DNA of 36,868 nt from Actinomycetes bacterium. GTDB lineage: Bacteria > Actinomycetota > Acidimicrobiia > Acidimicrobiales > SZUA-35. Positions 16,656 to 23,865 of the stretch are shown in pieces. How positions within the stretch are numbered: the first letter of the stretch is position 1; each line of letters starts with the position of its first letter. Made by a program: the position numbers and the translations under genes. The stretch lies in NCBI GenBank assembly GCA_024280015.1, contig JAJRQY010000003.1:1-36868 (forward strand). Reading direction: 5' to 3'. The notes beneath the pieces were generated by a model. The model ran no database searches. It had not been told where the DNA came from and saw only the letters and a list, made by a program, of their open reading frames with translations.

Positions 16656-16679
16656 CGTGCAACCCACGTGCAACTAGCA
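16656..16679. promoter_or_regulatory. Paired CGTGCAAC motifs inside attR (putative integrase arm sites)
   Basis: CGTGCAAC at 16656 and CGTGCAACTAGCA at 16667 are 11 bp apart in the same orientation, matching the pair at 8717-8740. They lie about 100 bp inside the right core repeat. Their presence at both ends of the island supports a role in recombination rather than in expression of integrase. Confidence 0.55.
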
Positions 16680-16781
16680 AGGGAAAACAGGGGTCTCTAG
16701 CCGAGTTGAGCGGCACACAGAACATCTACGCTGACCTGGGATTATAGCCATATTCCCTAGTCATGGGATTGCGCTTGGCAA

Positions 16782-16828
16782 GCTTTGGGAGCAGGGGGTC
16801 CAGAGTTCAAATCTCTGCAACCCGACTA
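16782..16828 (+). repeat. Right attachment site (attR), tRNA-Pro 3' fragment
   Basis: This is an exact 47-bp copy of 8614-8660, comprising the 3' half of tRNA-Pro from the anticodon stem onward. The bases before it cannot complete a cloverleaf, so it is not a second tRNA. It is the displaced original 3' end of the tRNA gene. Confidence 0.93.
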
Positions 16829-16836
16829 CATCAACG

Positions 16837-16861
16837 AGGCCCCGGCTCACCGTCGGGGCCT
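16837..16861 (+). terminator. Native tRNA-Pro terminator hairpin displaced by the island
   Basis: AGGCCCCG at 16837-16844 pairs with CGGGGCCT at 16854-16861 around a 9-nt loop. It begins nine bases after attR, just where a tRNA terminator belongs, and therefore marks the chromosomal side of the insertion. Confidence 0.65.
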
Positions 16862-16914
16862 TGTCGCGTTCCGCCGCTTTCCCATTTCTCTTCCCCAAGT
16901 CTTGCCACCACGGC

Positions 16915-17238
16915 CTAAGCCTTCCTCCCGGATTCCTTCAAGAGCGTCTGCCAAGGCCGGATTAGCGCCCCAACCGGAATGAGTAGACGGAGCCCTGCAC
17001 CCCTCCAACCGCCTTTCGCCTCAGCCATTGCCATTCCGGCCGCCACAAACAACCCTGCCGCATCGCCAGGGTCATGACGAACGGCAGCCAAAGAACTGAG
17101 ATCCCACGCATGCAAATGCCACTCAGTAGCGGCAATTCCCAAATGCAGACCAGCAGTCACCGTTCCCAACGGAAATCCATAAGCCACACCCCAGTTCTCA
17201 ATCACCCGGTCGCAATCTGAAGAGGAACAGACTGACAC
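16915..17238 (-). pseudogene. C-terminal fragment of a maleylpyruvate-isomerase-like (TIGR03086 type) protein
   Basis: The minus-strand frame encodes about 100 residues (GVAYGFPLGTVTAGLHLGIA, ATEWHLHAWDLSSLAAVRHD) resembling the second half of the DinB-like/TIGR03086 family, whose members are about 190-200 residues and often mycothiol-dependent. The first ten residues after the GTG at 17238 are antisense to the acidic ORF on the other strand and the frame is closed just upstream, so the real N-terminal half is missing. The break lies roughly at 17190-17240, at the same place where the divergent neighbour loses its start. A deletion scar is inferred. Confidence 0.55.
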
Positions 17239-17407
17239 CGGAGATCCGCTTGCCTCCGAGGATCAACCTGAGAACGATCCGTTCGCGCTGGACTCGGCAG
17301 ATGAGCCCGAGATCGAGACCGACGAGAGCAGCGGGGTCCTGGTCGACGGGGCCGAGGGTGAACCTCTTCATACCGGTAGTGAGTCAGACCAGGTCGCTGA
17401 TTCACCC

Positions 17408-18034
17408 GTGTCCGACACGGTCGCTGATCCATCCGGTCCGGAGGACTCCTACGAGCTTGACACTTCCCCCGAAGTACCCCGGCTAACAAAGAAAGAGCAG
17501 AAGGCCGAAATGGAAGAAGCAGGCCTGATCGAAGAAAGACCGGACTCCGATGAGCCCCGGTTGACCAAGAAAGAAATGAAGGCAGAGCAGGATGCAGCGG
17601 AAGCAGCCGCTGATGCATCAGCCAATCATGGACCCAGCGGAGACCCGGATGGGCCGACTGACGGCAGACCACACCTCTACGTGCCCAAGGGCCTCGAAGC
17701 CATGCACTTCGGTGACGCCAACGGTGGCGATGCTCCTCCGCCACTAGGAGCGGCGGAGCTTCCGAGCGACGTCAACTATGCCAACGCTGCCTCCGGCCCC
17801 ACACCCAATCTGGCCGAGGGACAACAAGCAGCCACCGGCCCGGAGGGACAGGACTTCCCCAGACTGATCGTTGACGAGCCCGACATTCCAGTCGAGATTG
17901 TTGAGGATCCCTTCGCCACTGACCTGGATGGATCCCTTGATCCGTTCGAACCAGTCAACTTCGAAGCGGAGGAGGTGTTTGCGGACTCATCCCCAGCATT
18001 CGACGACGGATCAGTCGACATCTTCGAGGGATAG
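17408..18034 (+). CDS. Acidic, low-complexity protein with LTKKE repeats; 5' end probably lost
   Basis: From the GTG at 17408 the frame gives 208 residues, but coding-like acidic sequence in the same frame extends back to about 17213 (SEEEQTDTGDPLASEDQPEN) without any ATG, GTG or TTG before the frame closes at 17180. The protein is highly acidic and rich in Pro, Gly and Ala. It carries two copies of a basic motif (PRLTKKEQKAEMEEAGL and PRLTKKEMKAEQDAA) and ends in DPFEP/FEAEEVF-type motifs. No signal peptide or membrane helix is seen. It may be expressed from 17408 or be the tail of a truncated gene. I do not recognise a family. Confidence 0.5.
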   Translation: MSDTVADPSGPEDSYELDTSPEVPRLTKKEQKAEMEEAGLIEERPDSDEPRLTKKEMKAEQDAAEAAADASANHGPSGDPDGPTDGRPHLYVPKGLEAMHFGDANGGDAPPPLGAAELPSDVNYANAASGPTPNLAEGQQAATGPEGQDFPRLIVDEPDIPVEIVEDPFATDLDGSLDPFEPVNFEAEEVFADSSPAFDDGSVDIFEG

Positions 18035-18057
18035 CAGGGCCAAAGCAGCCGACGATC

Positions 18058-18588
18058 TCAGCTGTCGATGTCCAGGCACGAGACCATGTCGTGAACCAGG
18101 GTGTGTTCTCGCCCGCGGTGGCGACGCAGGCAGTCCCACTGGCGAGGATCTCCTTGGCCAGGGGATCGGTTGCCGAAACTACCCAAACTGGCTGATCGAC
18201 CACCTGCCACATCCCGCCGCTACCCACTCCTGCCGGCTCTTGTGATCCGGGATGGATATGAGCGTGCATCCCTGATCCAATAGATGGAGAGAACCCCACA
18301 TAGCTCAATGTGAACGTGAGAAATCGGTCATCCAGGGACACACTCTTGAGGCAGACCATCGGTCCATCCTCACCAGGGCCACACCTGCCACCACCGCCCC
18401 CCCATCGGTGACTCCGTCATCATCTCTTCATCGATCTGCTCTCGCAGGGTCGTCACCGCTCCTGGCTCACTCGGCTCTCCGAGGCGCCCGCCAACCACGA
18501 TGCCAAGGGTGAAGGCGGCCAAGACAATAAGGACCACGCCACCAGCGGCGACCACCGTCAACAGTTCACGACTCTTCGGCTCAGCCAT
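18058..18588 (-). pseudogene. Membrane-anchored extracytoplasmic protein interrupted by two apparent frameshifts
   Basis: The ATG at 18588 opens a 72-codon frame with one transmembrane helix (LLTVVAAGGVVLIVLAAFTL), ending soon after a run of seven G (C at 18397-18403). One base fewer in that run would join it to a frame that continues as GPGEDGPMVCLKSVSLDDRF and on through MHAHIHPGSQEPAGVGSGGM and DPLAKEILASGTACVATAGE. At about 18110-18120 a second shift would join EHTLVHDMVSCLDIDS and a TGA at 18058, 23 bases from the convergent gene's stop. The combined product would be about 175 residues. Without the second shift the frame runs antisense through the neighbour. Real decay and assembly error in the homopolymer are both possible. 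Confidence 0.55.
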
Positions 18589-18709
18589 GCCCCCATCTTG
18601 TGATCAGCCCCAGGTCAATACATCGGGGCGATCCCCTCCGTTTGCCCCTAACCCCACAGCACACTCCTAGGCTCCACGTCCCTCAACCGAACCCTGGCCC
18701 CACTCAGGC

Positions 18710-20542
18710 CTAGCCGCCCAGAATGTTGTACTCGCCCTGGCATCGTCCATCGGGCATGAGATCGGGAGGCCGCGTTTCGAAGTTCAGACACAGGTAGCGA
18801 AGCCCGACTCCATCGATGGTCCACTCGATCGGAATGCCCGACGCCCGGTCCATCACGTATTCGACATCCGCACCGGCGGCAATGGCTTCAATCAGGACCC
18901 GGTGGACAGTGTCGGGATAAACCTCGACGGGTGCCTGCTCGGCAGCTGCCTGACCATCACGGCCAACCACATTCCACTCGGCTGCAAGACCAGGCCCAGA
19001 GTGTTCGCCTATTCCATCCCAACGAGTGTTTGGGCAACCGTCGCAGATGATCTCGAAGGTGACGTACTCATAGGGGCCGAGGCCAATGGCGTGATAGACC
19101 GCCTCGGCCTGCATCAGTTCGTCGGTCCCGGCCACTGTTGCTGGAACCTCGATGGTTCCGCAGTCAATCTCCTCAGCATCAGCCGCGTTGAAGCCCAGTT
19201 TGGCGGTGTAGTGATAGCTGGCGCCTGGGGATGCGCTGGAATCCACGGCTTCAAACCCCTTGAGCGTGACCGGCTCACCGTCACGGTAGAAGGAGCCAAT
19301 TGGGGCACCACGGTCACCGTATTGATCACTGATCATGGCGGCCGGAACCCCGCCCAGCAAGACCATCGAACAAGACAAGGCAGGAGGGGCTAGCTGCCCA
19401 CACTCAATCGTCACCGACTCACCGAATTGGTTGAGAACGATTGAGACCTGGGTTGCTTGGGAGAAGGTGTCACCAAAGGTTCCAAGCGTTCCGCTTCCAG
19501 CTCGACTGGCCACCACCTCTTCGGCATCATCGCCAAAGAGAACCGCGATCCGCCGCTCCATGGCATTGTTCAGTTCTGAGCCTGGACCGGTCGCTGAGGC
19601 CACAAACGACAGTCCATCAACCGCAACACCGTCGAACATGATCTGCCCCTTGGTCGCACCGGGCACACCTAACCAGGTGACGTTCATTCCCGGGGCATTG
19701 AATTGCGACTCACACGACGGAGCTGATTGAGAAAGAGGAATGCCCGTTGCCTCGATAGGCCCAACGGGAGCCTCCCAGGGCCAGAACCCCCCGTCGACGA
19801 CGGTGAGCGATCCTTCCGCCGGCGGCACCTCGATGGACACAACACCCAGCCCAGTAGTCCCCGCGAGCGAGCAGGCAAGTGGGTCACGCACCGTCACGAC
19901 AAGATCAGAGCCAACCACCACCGCGTCAATCTCCAGAGACTCCACCGCGCACTCGGGCACCTCAAGCTCCAGACGTTCACCACCTGTGACCGTCGGCTGG
20001 ACCGATCTCCAATCGAGCCGATGGAGGGGTTCGCCAAGAGGACTGGTTCGGGTTAGCCGGCAGGGAACGAAGTCAACCAGATCGCGTTCCGCGTTGTACT
20101 GAGCAGCCAAGAATGTTGTGTCTAGGAGATCCAGGGGCTCGACGTTCAACAAGAGATCAGAACCGAGGGGGAACCAGTCAGCCGGTGTCCCTGGGTTGAC
20201 AATCCCGTCAGTTTCTCGGAAGCTCCGCTCGAACTGCTCTTGACTCACCGGCAAGCCAACGGCTTGTGCCAATTCATCAATACTGAAGCGCTGTGGTTCG
20301 CCACCCGCAGCCGGGTAAACATAGGCACATGAATAGGCAACGTCCCATTCATCCAGAGGCGGGTCCACGAACTCATCCTCATAGTCGATCGAGAAGTCAA
20401 CTGTGGTTACCGGCTCAATGGTGGTGTCCGACTGCTCTGACGAAAGCGATTGTCCGCATCCCGCCGCGATCAATACCAGCCCGGTCATGGTTGCCAATCG
20501 ATTTCTGCCGCTCATCATGTTCCTCATCGCTCTGCGATACAT
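18710..20542 (-). CDS. Large secreted lipoprotein of unknown function
   Basis: This is a 610-residue protein with a basic N-terminus, a hydrophobic stretch and LVLIAAGCGQ, a lipoprotein-type signal, so it should be anchored on the outer face of the membrane. Several ATG codons open the frame (residues 1, 6, 9 and 10) and the exact start is uncertain. The mature part is acidic and rich in Gly, Val and Thr. It has paired cysteines through its length and two similar beta-rich blocks (IMFDGVAVDGLSFVASATG and AAMISDQYGDRG regions), suggesting immunoglobulin-like or repeat folds. No named domain is recognised. It stands alone on the minus strand between the frameshifted gene and mazEF. Confidence 0.75.
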   Translation of the reverse strand: MYRRAMRNMMSGRNRLATMTGLVLIAAGCGQSLSSEQSDTTIEPVTTVDFSIDYEDEFVDPPLDEWDVAYSCAYVYPAAGGEPQRFSIDELAQAVGLPVSQEQFERSFRETDGIVNPGTPADWFPLGSDLLLNVEPLDLLDTTFLAAQYNAERDLVDFVPCRLTRTSPLGEPLHRLDWRSVQPTVTGGERLELEVPECAVESLEIDAVVVGSDLVVTVRDPLACSLAGTTGLGVVSIEVPPAEGSLTVVDGGFWPWEAPVGPIEATGIPLSQSAPSCESQFNAPGMNVTWLGVPGATKGQIMFDGVAVDGLSFVASATGPGSELNNAMERRIAVLFGDDAEEVVASRAGSGTLGTFGDTFSQATQVSIVLNQFGESVTIECGQLAPPALSCSMVLLGGVPAAMISDQYGDRGAPIGSFYRDGEPVTLKGFEAVDSSASPGASYHYTAKLGFNAADAEEIDCGTIEVPATVAGTDELMQAEAVYHAIGLGPYEYVTFEIICDGCPNTRWDGIGEHSGPGLAAEWNVVGRDGQAAAEQAPVEVYPDTVHRVLIEAIAAGADVEYVMDRASGIPIEWTIDGVGLRYLCLNFETRPPDLMPDGRCQGEYNILGG

Positions 20543-20700
20543 CTCTGTTGGACGATCTGCACTCGGGCATGAGTTCCATGAGTGCTACGCCGTAATCCAA
20601 TCGCAACTTGGCCAGATCATCACCAGTCAGTTGAGAACGACACACGTGATCAGCTCGTCTTCCTTCCATAGGATCCGCCCCTAGCCAGCCAGATCAGCAT

Positions 20701-21015
20701 CTAGTCCAGCTCAAGAACTAGTCTGAGTGCCTGGTCGATGGCCGCCTGTTCGTCATGACTCACGTGCCCTACGAAGTCCCCGAGGCGGTTGACATCAACC
20801 GCCAGGGTTTGCTCAAGCAGAACCTGAGATAGTTGCCCCTCGACCACGATGCTAGGCCGGAATATCTGAGACAGCGCTGATCGAGATGTCGGAGCGACGA
20901 TCACCGTTGAAAGCATCAGATCATCCGACTGGAGGATCACACCAAAGCGACGGCCCTGTTGTTCGTGCCCCTTTGTCCGCTTGGGTACTCGGAGCCGGTA
21001 GACGTCACCTCGCAC
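20701..21015 (-). CDS. mazF: MazF/PemK-family toxin
   Basis: This is a 104-residue protein from the GTG at 21015. It starts with the family hallmark VRGDVYRLRVP, followed by GRRFGVILQSDDL and STVIVAPTS, the SH3-like fold of MazF/PemK endoribonucleases that cut mRNA at short motifs. An upstream GTG at 21042 is in frame, but the hallmark begins at 21015 and the shorter form overlaps the antitoxin stop by only 11 bases. A PemK-like DNA-gyrase-type CcdB is unlikely given the RGDVY start. Confidence 0.88.
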   Translation of the reverse strand: MRGDVYRLRVPKRTKGHEQQGRRFGVILQSDDLMLSTVIVAPTSRSALSQIFRPSIVVEGQLSQVLLEQTLAVDVNRLGDFVGHVSHDEQAAIDQALRLVLELD

Positions 21016-21235
21016 GCAGGTCGTCCATCTCGTGGAGAACACGCTGGCTCTCTTCGAGATCTGCCTTGTCGTAGGTCAGCGCTATTGACTCCGCCCGCAT
21101 CTGTTCACGGCGTCGCAGTCGAACCGAGTCAACCAACGCCCGGCGAATAGCATCAGATGCCGTTGTGCCGTCAAGCATCAGCTCAGACAATGCCTTCTCG
21201 GAGTGCTCATCGGTTCGAAAATTCACGATAGCCAT
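21005..21235 (-). CDS. mazE: MazE-like ribbon-helix-helix antitoxin
   Basis: This is a 76-residue protein from the ATG at 21235. The N-terminus AIVNFRTDEHSEKALSELML and then GTTASDAIRRALVD is a ribbon-helix-helix DNA-binding unit. The C-terminal half is charged and likely wraps the toxin (DKADLEESQRVLHEMDDLRA). A longer frame to 21349 exists, but the promoter and operator lie inside that extension, so the short start is chosen. Antitoxin precedes toxin with overlap, the standard mazEF order. Confidence 0.82.
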   Translation of the reverse strand: MAIVNFRTDEHSEKALSELMLDGTTASDAIRRALVDSVRLRRREQMRAESIALTYDKADLEESQRVLHEMDDLRAR

Positions 21236-21271
21236 AAGACGTACTGTAGTACGTTTCGTAGCACACCGCAA
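21236..21271 (-). promoter_or_regulatory. mazEF promoter and palindromic operator
   Basis: ACGTACT and AGTACGT (21239-21245 and 21248-21254) form an inverted repeat with a 2-bp spacer just before the mazE start. On the minus strand it overlaps the -10 box TACAGT (21248-21243), which has TTGCGG (21271-21266) 17 bp upstream and lies seven bases before the ATG. Autoregulation and a leaderless message are inferred. Confidence 0.65.
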
Positions 21272-21374
21272 TGCGCTACGCCTACCAGGCAGGCAAGATG
21301 CTGAGCTGTTCAGCAACGTTCGGCGTCCTCTGACCACAAGAATGTGCAAGGCTGAGTGTCAGCCGTAACGGCAC

Positions 21375-22451
21375 CTATCTAATCACCGAACGACGCATGA
21401 TCGGTCCTGAATCCGCGGTCTTGTCTGAAGGCAACGGATGAGCCCGTTTGAATTCCTCGGCCAACGAGACGTAGAGGATCATGTCCCCTCGCCCCAGACT
21501 CTGGTCCAACTGAGTGAGCCAGTAGTGGAAGCCTTCGAGTTCGGGCTCACGACCCAAGACGTTGCGGTAGGCCACAGCAACAAAGTCCTCGTCAGACAAG
21601 GACCTGCCATAGGTTGCGACGAACTCGGGAGAAGTGGCGAAGTACCCCGCGATTTGCAGAGTGGTCAGAAGCTCGGTGTCATACACGTCGATCCAGTAGT
21701 CGGCTCCCGCAAGTTCAGGTTGACGACCAAGAACCGCCCAATACAAACGAAGGATCGTTGAGTGACCCCGGTGCAGTGACCGACCAGCGAACAACGGTGC
21801 AAGCTCGCCGGCTGTGTCCGTGTCGGGCTCCACCGTTGAGGAAGACCAGCCACATTGAGCGCTGAGTTGGCGAAGCCCGGCAAGCTCATCGGGGTCAACC
21901 GCCAAGTCCCAGGTGGCTTTGATGTGGATCCAGTCGGCGACAAATGAGCAAACAACATCTTGTCCAGAATCGGGTAGCCATGCACGCCTCGAGTCAGTGC
22001 TAGGTCCCCGGTTGGACTTGGCTCGATTACTGCTGGTTGAGACCAGGCGAAGCTCTGCCGTTGTGCGATCGTTGTAGAAAGCTGCCTTTCGCTGGGACGA
22101 CCAAGCCCAGCCACCAGATCGATGAGCCTCGTTCACCGAGACAAGATGATCGACCTCAAGCTCGCTTGCACTACTGGATACAATCCCGTCATAAGACGAG
22201 AGCCAGGTACCGTCGGAGCGGCGATCCTGAGTCAGCAACTCACAACGTGTATTGCAGAAGTCATTGTCAATGAGGCCTCGACCCCAACCGCCCCAGCTTC
22301 TTCGGTCATAGTCAGATGAGTGTTCGGGAAGAACCTCAAGCGAGGCCAATTCGTCTGCCGGAGAAACCGATACGGCTTCGGCCGGTATGGCTAGAACGCC
22401 CACGAGCATTGAGGCCACTAGGACCAGCCGCGCCATGATTGATTGGAGCAT
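21375..22451 (-). CDS. Secreted HNH/DUF1524-type nuclease with C-terminal DUF4214 repeats
   Basis: The protein has 358 residues. A signal peptide covers residues 1-26, ending at AEA. The nuclease region carries EVDHLVSVNEAHRSGGWAW (Asp101, His102), FYND and NRAKSNRGP (Asn142), the layout of secreted HNH/GmrSD-like (DUF1524) nucleases. Residues of about 230-335 hold two DUF4214 units (LRLYWAVLGRQPELAGADYW and AYRNVLGREPELEGFHYW), a domain often found on surface or secreted proteins. It is 11 bases downstream of another secreted DUF4214 gene and probably cotranscribed with it. Cleavage of extracellular DNA is a reasonable inference; targeting by DUF4214 is not established. Confidence 0.85.
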   Translation of the reverse strand: MLQSIMARLVLVASMLVGVLAIPAEAVSVSPADELASLEVLPEHSSDYDRRSWGGWGRGLIDNDFCNTRCELLTQDRRSDGTWLSSYDGIVSSSASELEVDHLVSVNEAHRSGGWAWSSQRKAAFYNDRTTAELRLVSTSSNRAKSNRGPSTDSRRAWLPDSGQDVVCSFVADWIHIKATWDLAVDPDELAGLRQLSAQCGWSSSTVEPDTDTAGELAPLFAGRSLHRGHSTILRLYWAVLGRQPELAGADYWIDVYDTELLTTLQIAGYFATSPEFVATYGRSLSDEDFVAVAYRNVLGREPELEGFHYWLTQLDQSLGRGDMILYVSLAEEFKRAHPLPSDKTADSGPIMRRSVIR

Positions 22452-22462
22452 TGCTGCCTGAA

Positions 22463-23191
22463 CTAACGCAGGCCTTCGCAGGCTATTCCGTCATTGTCGC
22501 GGTCAAGCTTGGCAATATCGCCAAAGCGCGGGAAGTACGTGTCGAACCAAGCCTGCGCCTCTCGGTGGTTGGAGAAGTCACCGCAGTTCTTGCTATCGCC
22601 AGGGTTCGTCGGCACAACAGGCTGAGGCACAACAGGCTGAGGCAACACCGGGCCGGCTGGGTCAACAGGTTTCGGCTGGCTGGTACAGGTCCATGCCCCG
22701 TCGAGGCCCTTGTTGAAGATGCCCAGTATTGGTGTGACGGTGCCGGTGTTGGCAATGTTCTCCGGTGACTCAGCAAACAGAACCAGCAGCTCGCCGCGGG
22801 TAACACCACCGGTCATCTGGCGGTCCCAGTAGTCGACGCCTTTGGGTTCTCCAAGACGGCCGAGCACATTGAGGTAGATCTGGTTAACGAATGCGAGCTG
22901 GTCGAGGTCACCATATTTCAGATCAAATTCGAGACTGGCGACGAAAAAGTCCGACATGCCAAGCAGGCTGATGTCGCCGCTGGTGTAGAGGCCCATCCAA
23001 TACTCAAAGCCGCCTTCTTCTGGCTCACGGCCAAGGCCTGCGGTGTAGAGACGGGCGACGCTGTCGGAATAACCTTCACACCCGGTCGCGGTGAACTCAA
23101 GGTTTGGGACAGATGCTCCAGCCGGTGCCGAGAGCCCCAGAAGTGAGACAAGACACGCGGCGGCAACAAGGACACGGGGAAGCGTTTTCAT
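22463..23191 (-). CDS. Secreted protein with DUF4214 repeats and an excalibur calcium-binding domain
   Basis: The protein has 242 residues. An N-terminal signal peptide ends near AGA at residues 24-26. Two DUF4214-like units follow (SVARLYTAGLGREPEEGGFE and IYLNVLGRLGEPKGVDYW), then a Pro/Val-rich linker (VLPQPVVPQPVV). The last 40 residues are an excalibur domain, with KNCGDFSNHREAQAWF and the terminal DRDNDGIACEGLR in which the Asp residues of DxDxDG bind calcium. Excalibur domains often accompany extracellular nucleases, which fits the nuclease encoded just downstream. The plus-strand side of 23192-23427 holds no gene. Confidence 0.87.
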   Translation of the reverse strand: MKTLPRVLVAAACLVSLLGLSAPAGASVPNLEFTATGCEGYSDSVARLYTAGLGREPEEGGFEYWMGLYTSGDISLLGMSDFFVASLEFDLKYGDLDQLAFVNQIYLNVLGRLGEPKGVDYWDRQMTGGVTRGELLVLFAESPENIANTGTVTPILGIFNKGLDGAWTCTSQPKPVDPAGPVLPQPVVPQPVVPTNPGDSKNCGDFSNHREAQAWFDTYFPRFGDIAKLDRDNDGIACEGLR

Positions 23192-23427
23192 GATTGAGGA
23201 ATCCTTCGATTCGAAGAGTCAGGATTCTCCAGGCACCCACACAAAGCCGCCCCGCCCGAACTCGTGGGTGACGGTAGCTAGGTATTTCTCCCTAGTCAAC
23301 CGCAACGAGGAGGAGGCTCAATCCAGACGCACAGTCAACCACACCACAAGCCCCTCATCGGTTGGGAATGTCGAGCCAACATCGCCAAGTTGGCGACCAT
23401 AGCGAGCGAGGGTTCTCATGAACGATG

Positions 23428-23441
23428 TACAATCAGCACTG
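23428..23441 (+). promoter_or_regulatory. -10 box of the DUF1707 gene, probably leaderless
   Basis: TACAAT at 23428-23433 lies seven bases before the GTG at 23441. No ribosome-binding sequence precedes the GTG. The -35 region is weak. The position would place transcription start at or next to the first codon. Confidence 0.5.
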
Positions 23442-23821
23442 TGACCGACCAGCCACAGATACGAGTTTCCGATTCGGACCGTGAGGAATACTCACAGACG
23501 CTGCGGGATGGATACGTTGCCGGGCGACTCTCCGAGTCCGAGCTGGAGGAGCGATTGTCGAAGGCATACGCTGCCACCAGTCGGTCAGATCTCGAGCCGC
23601 TGGTCGCTGACCTGCCAAGTCAACCACCCGCTCCTGTCGCCGCCGCAGCACAGTCGGGAATGTCTCCCCTTGCTCGGTACGTCTTGCCGTTCTTTCCGGC
23701 CTTCGTTTGCACGGCAATCTGGGCCTTCACAAACCTGGGAGGCTACTTCTGGCCAGCGTGGGTCTTTCTTGGTATCGGGATCGCCACTGTCTCAAAAGCT
23801 CTCAAGCGCCCACCGGGTTGA
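23441..23821 (+). CDS. DUF1707 (SHOCT-like) protein with two transmembrane helices
   Basis: This is a 126-residue protein from the GTG at 23441. The N-terminal DUF1707 domain reads RVSDSDREEYSQTLRDGYVA then GRLSESELEERLSKAYAATS and a final LVADLP. The C-terminal part has two hydrophobic segments separated by a short turn (LPFFPAFVCTAIWAFTNLGG and WPAWVFLGIGIATV). The frame is open from an ATG at 23390, but the DUF1707 start and the -10 box favour 23441. This small domain family is frequent in Actinobacteria and often sits with membrane or regulatory parts. Function is unknown. Confidence 0.83.
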   Translation: MTDQPQIRVSDSDREEYSQTLRDGYVAGRLSESELEERLSKAYAATSRSDLEPLVADLPSQPPAPVAAAAQSGMSPLARYVLPFFPAFVCTAIWAFTNLGGYFWPAWVFLGIGIATVSKALKRPPG

Positions 23822-23865
23822 TCTCTCATCCTTCTGCTGGAGAGAACCAACGTCGCGCGAGTGGA

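Noticed and set aside
16782-16828. Second tRNA-Pro gene
   Set aside because: Only the 3' half is present. Upstream bases cannot form the acceptor or D arm.
17955-18359. 134-codon minus-strand frame taken as a complete gene
   Set aside because: It runs antisense through the end of the acidic gene. Joining neighbouring frames gives a more sensible protein ending at 18058.
20415-20669. 84-codon minus-strand frame before the large lipoprotein
   Set aside because: Its first half looks weakly protein-like but it overlaps the lipoprotein signal sequence in another frame and has no recognisable domain.
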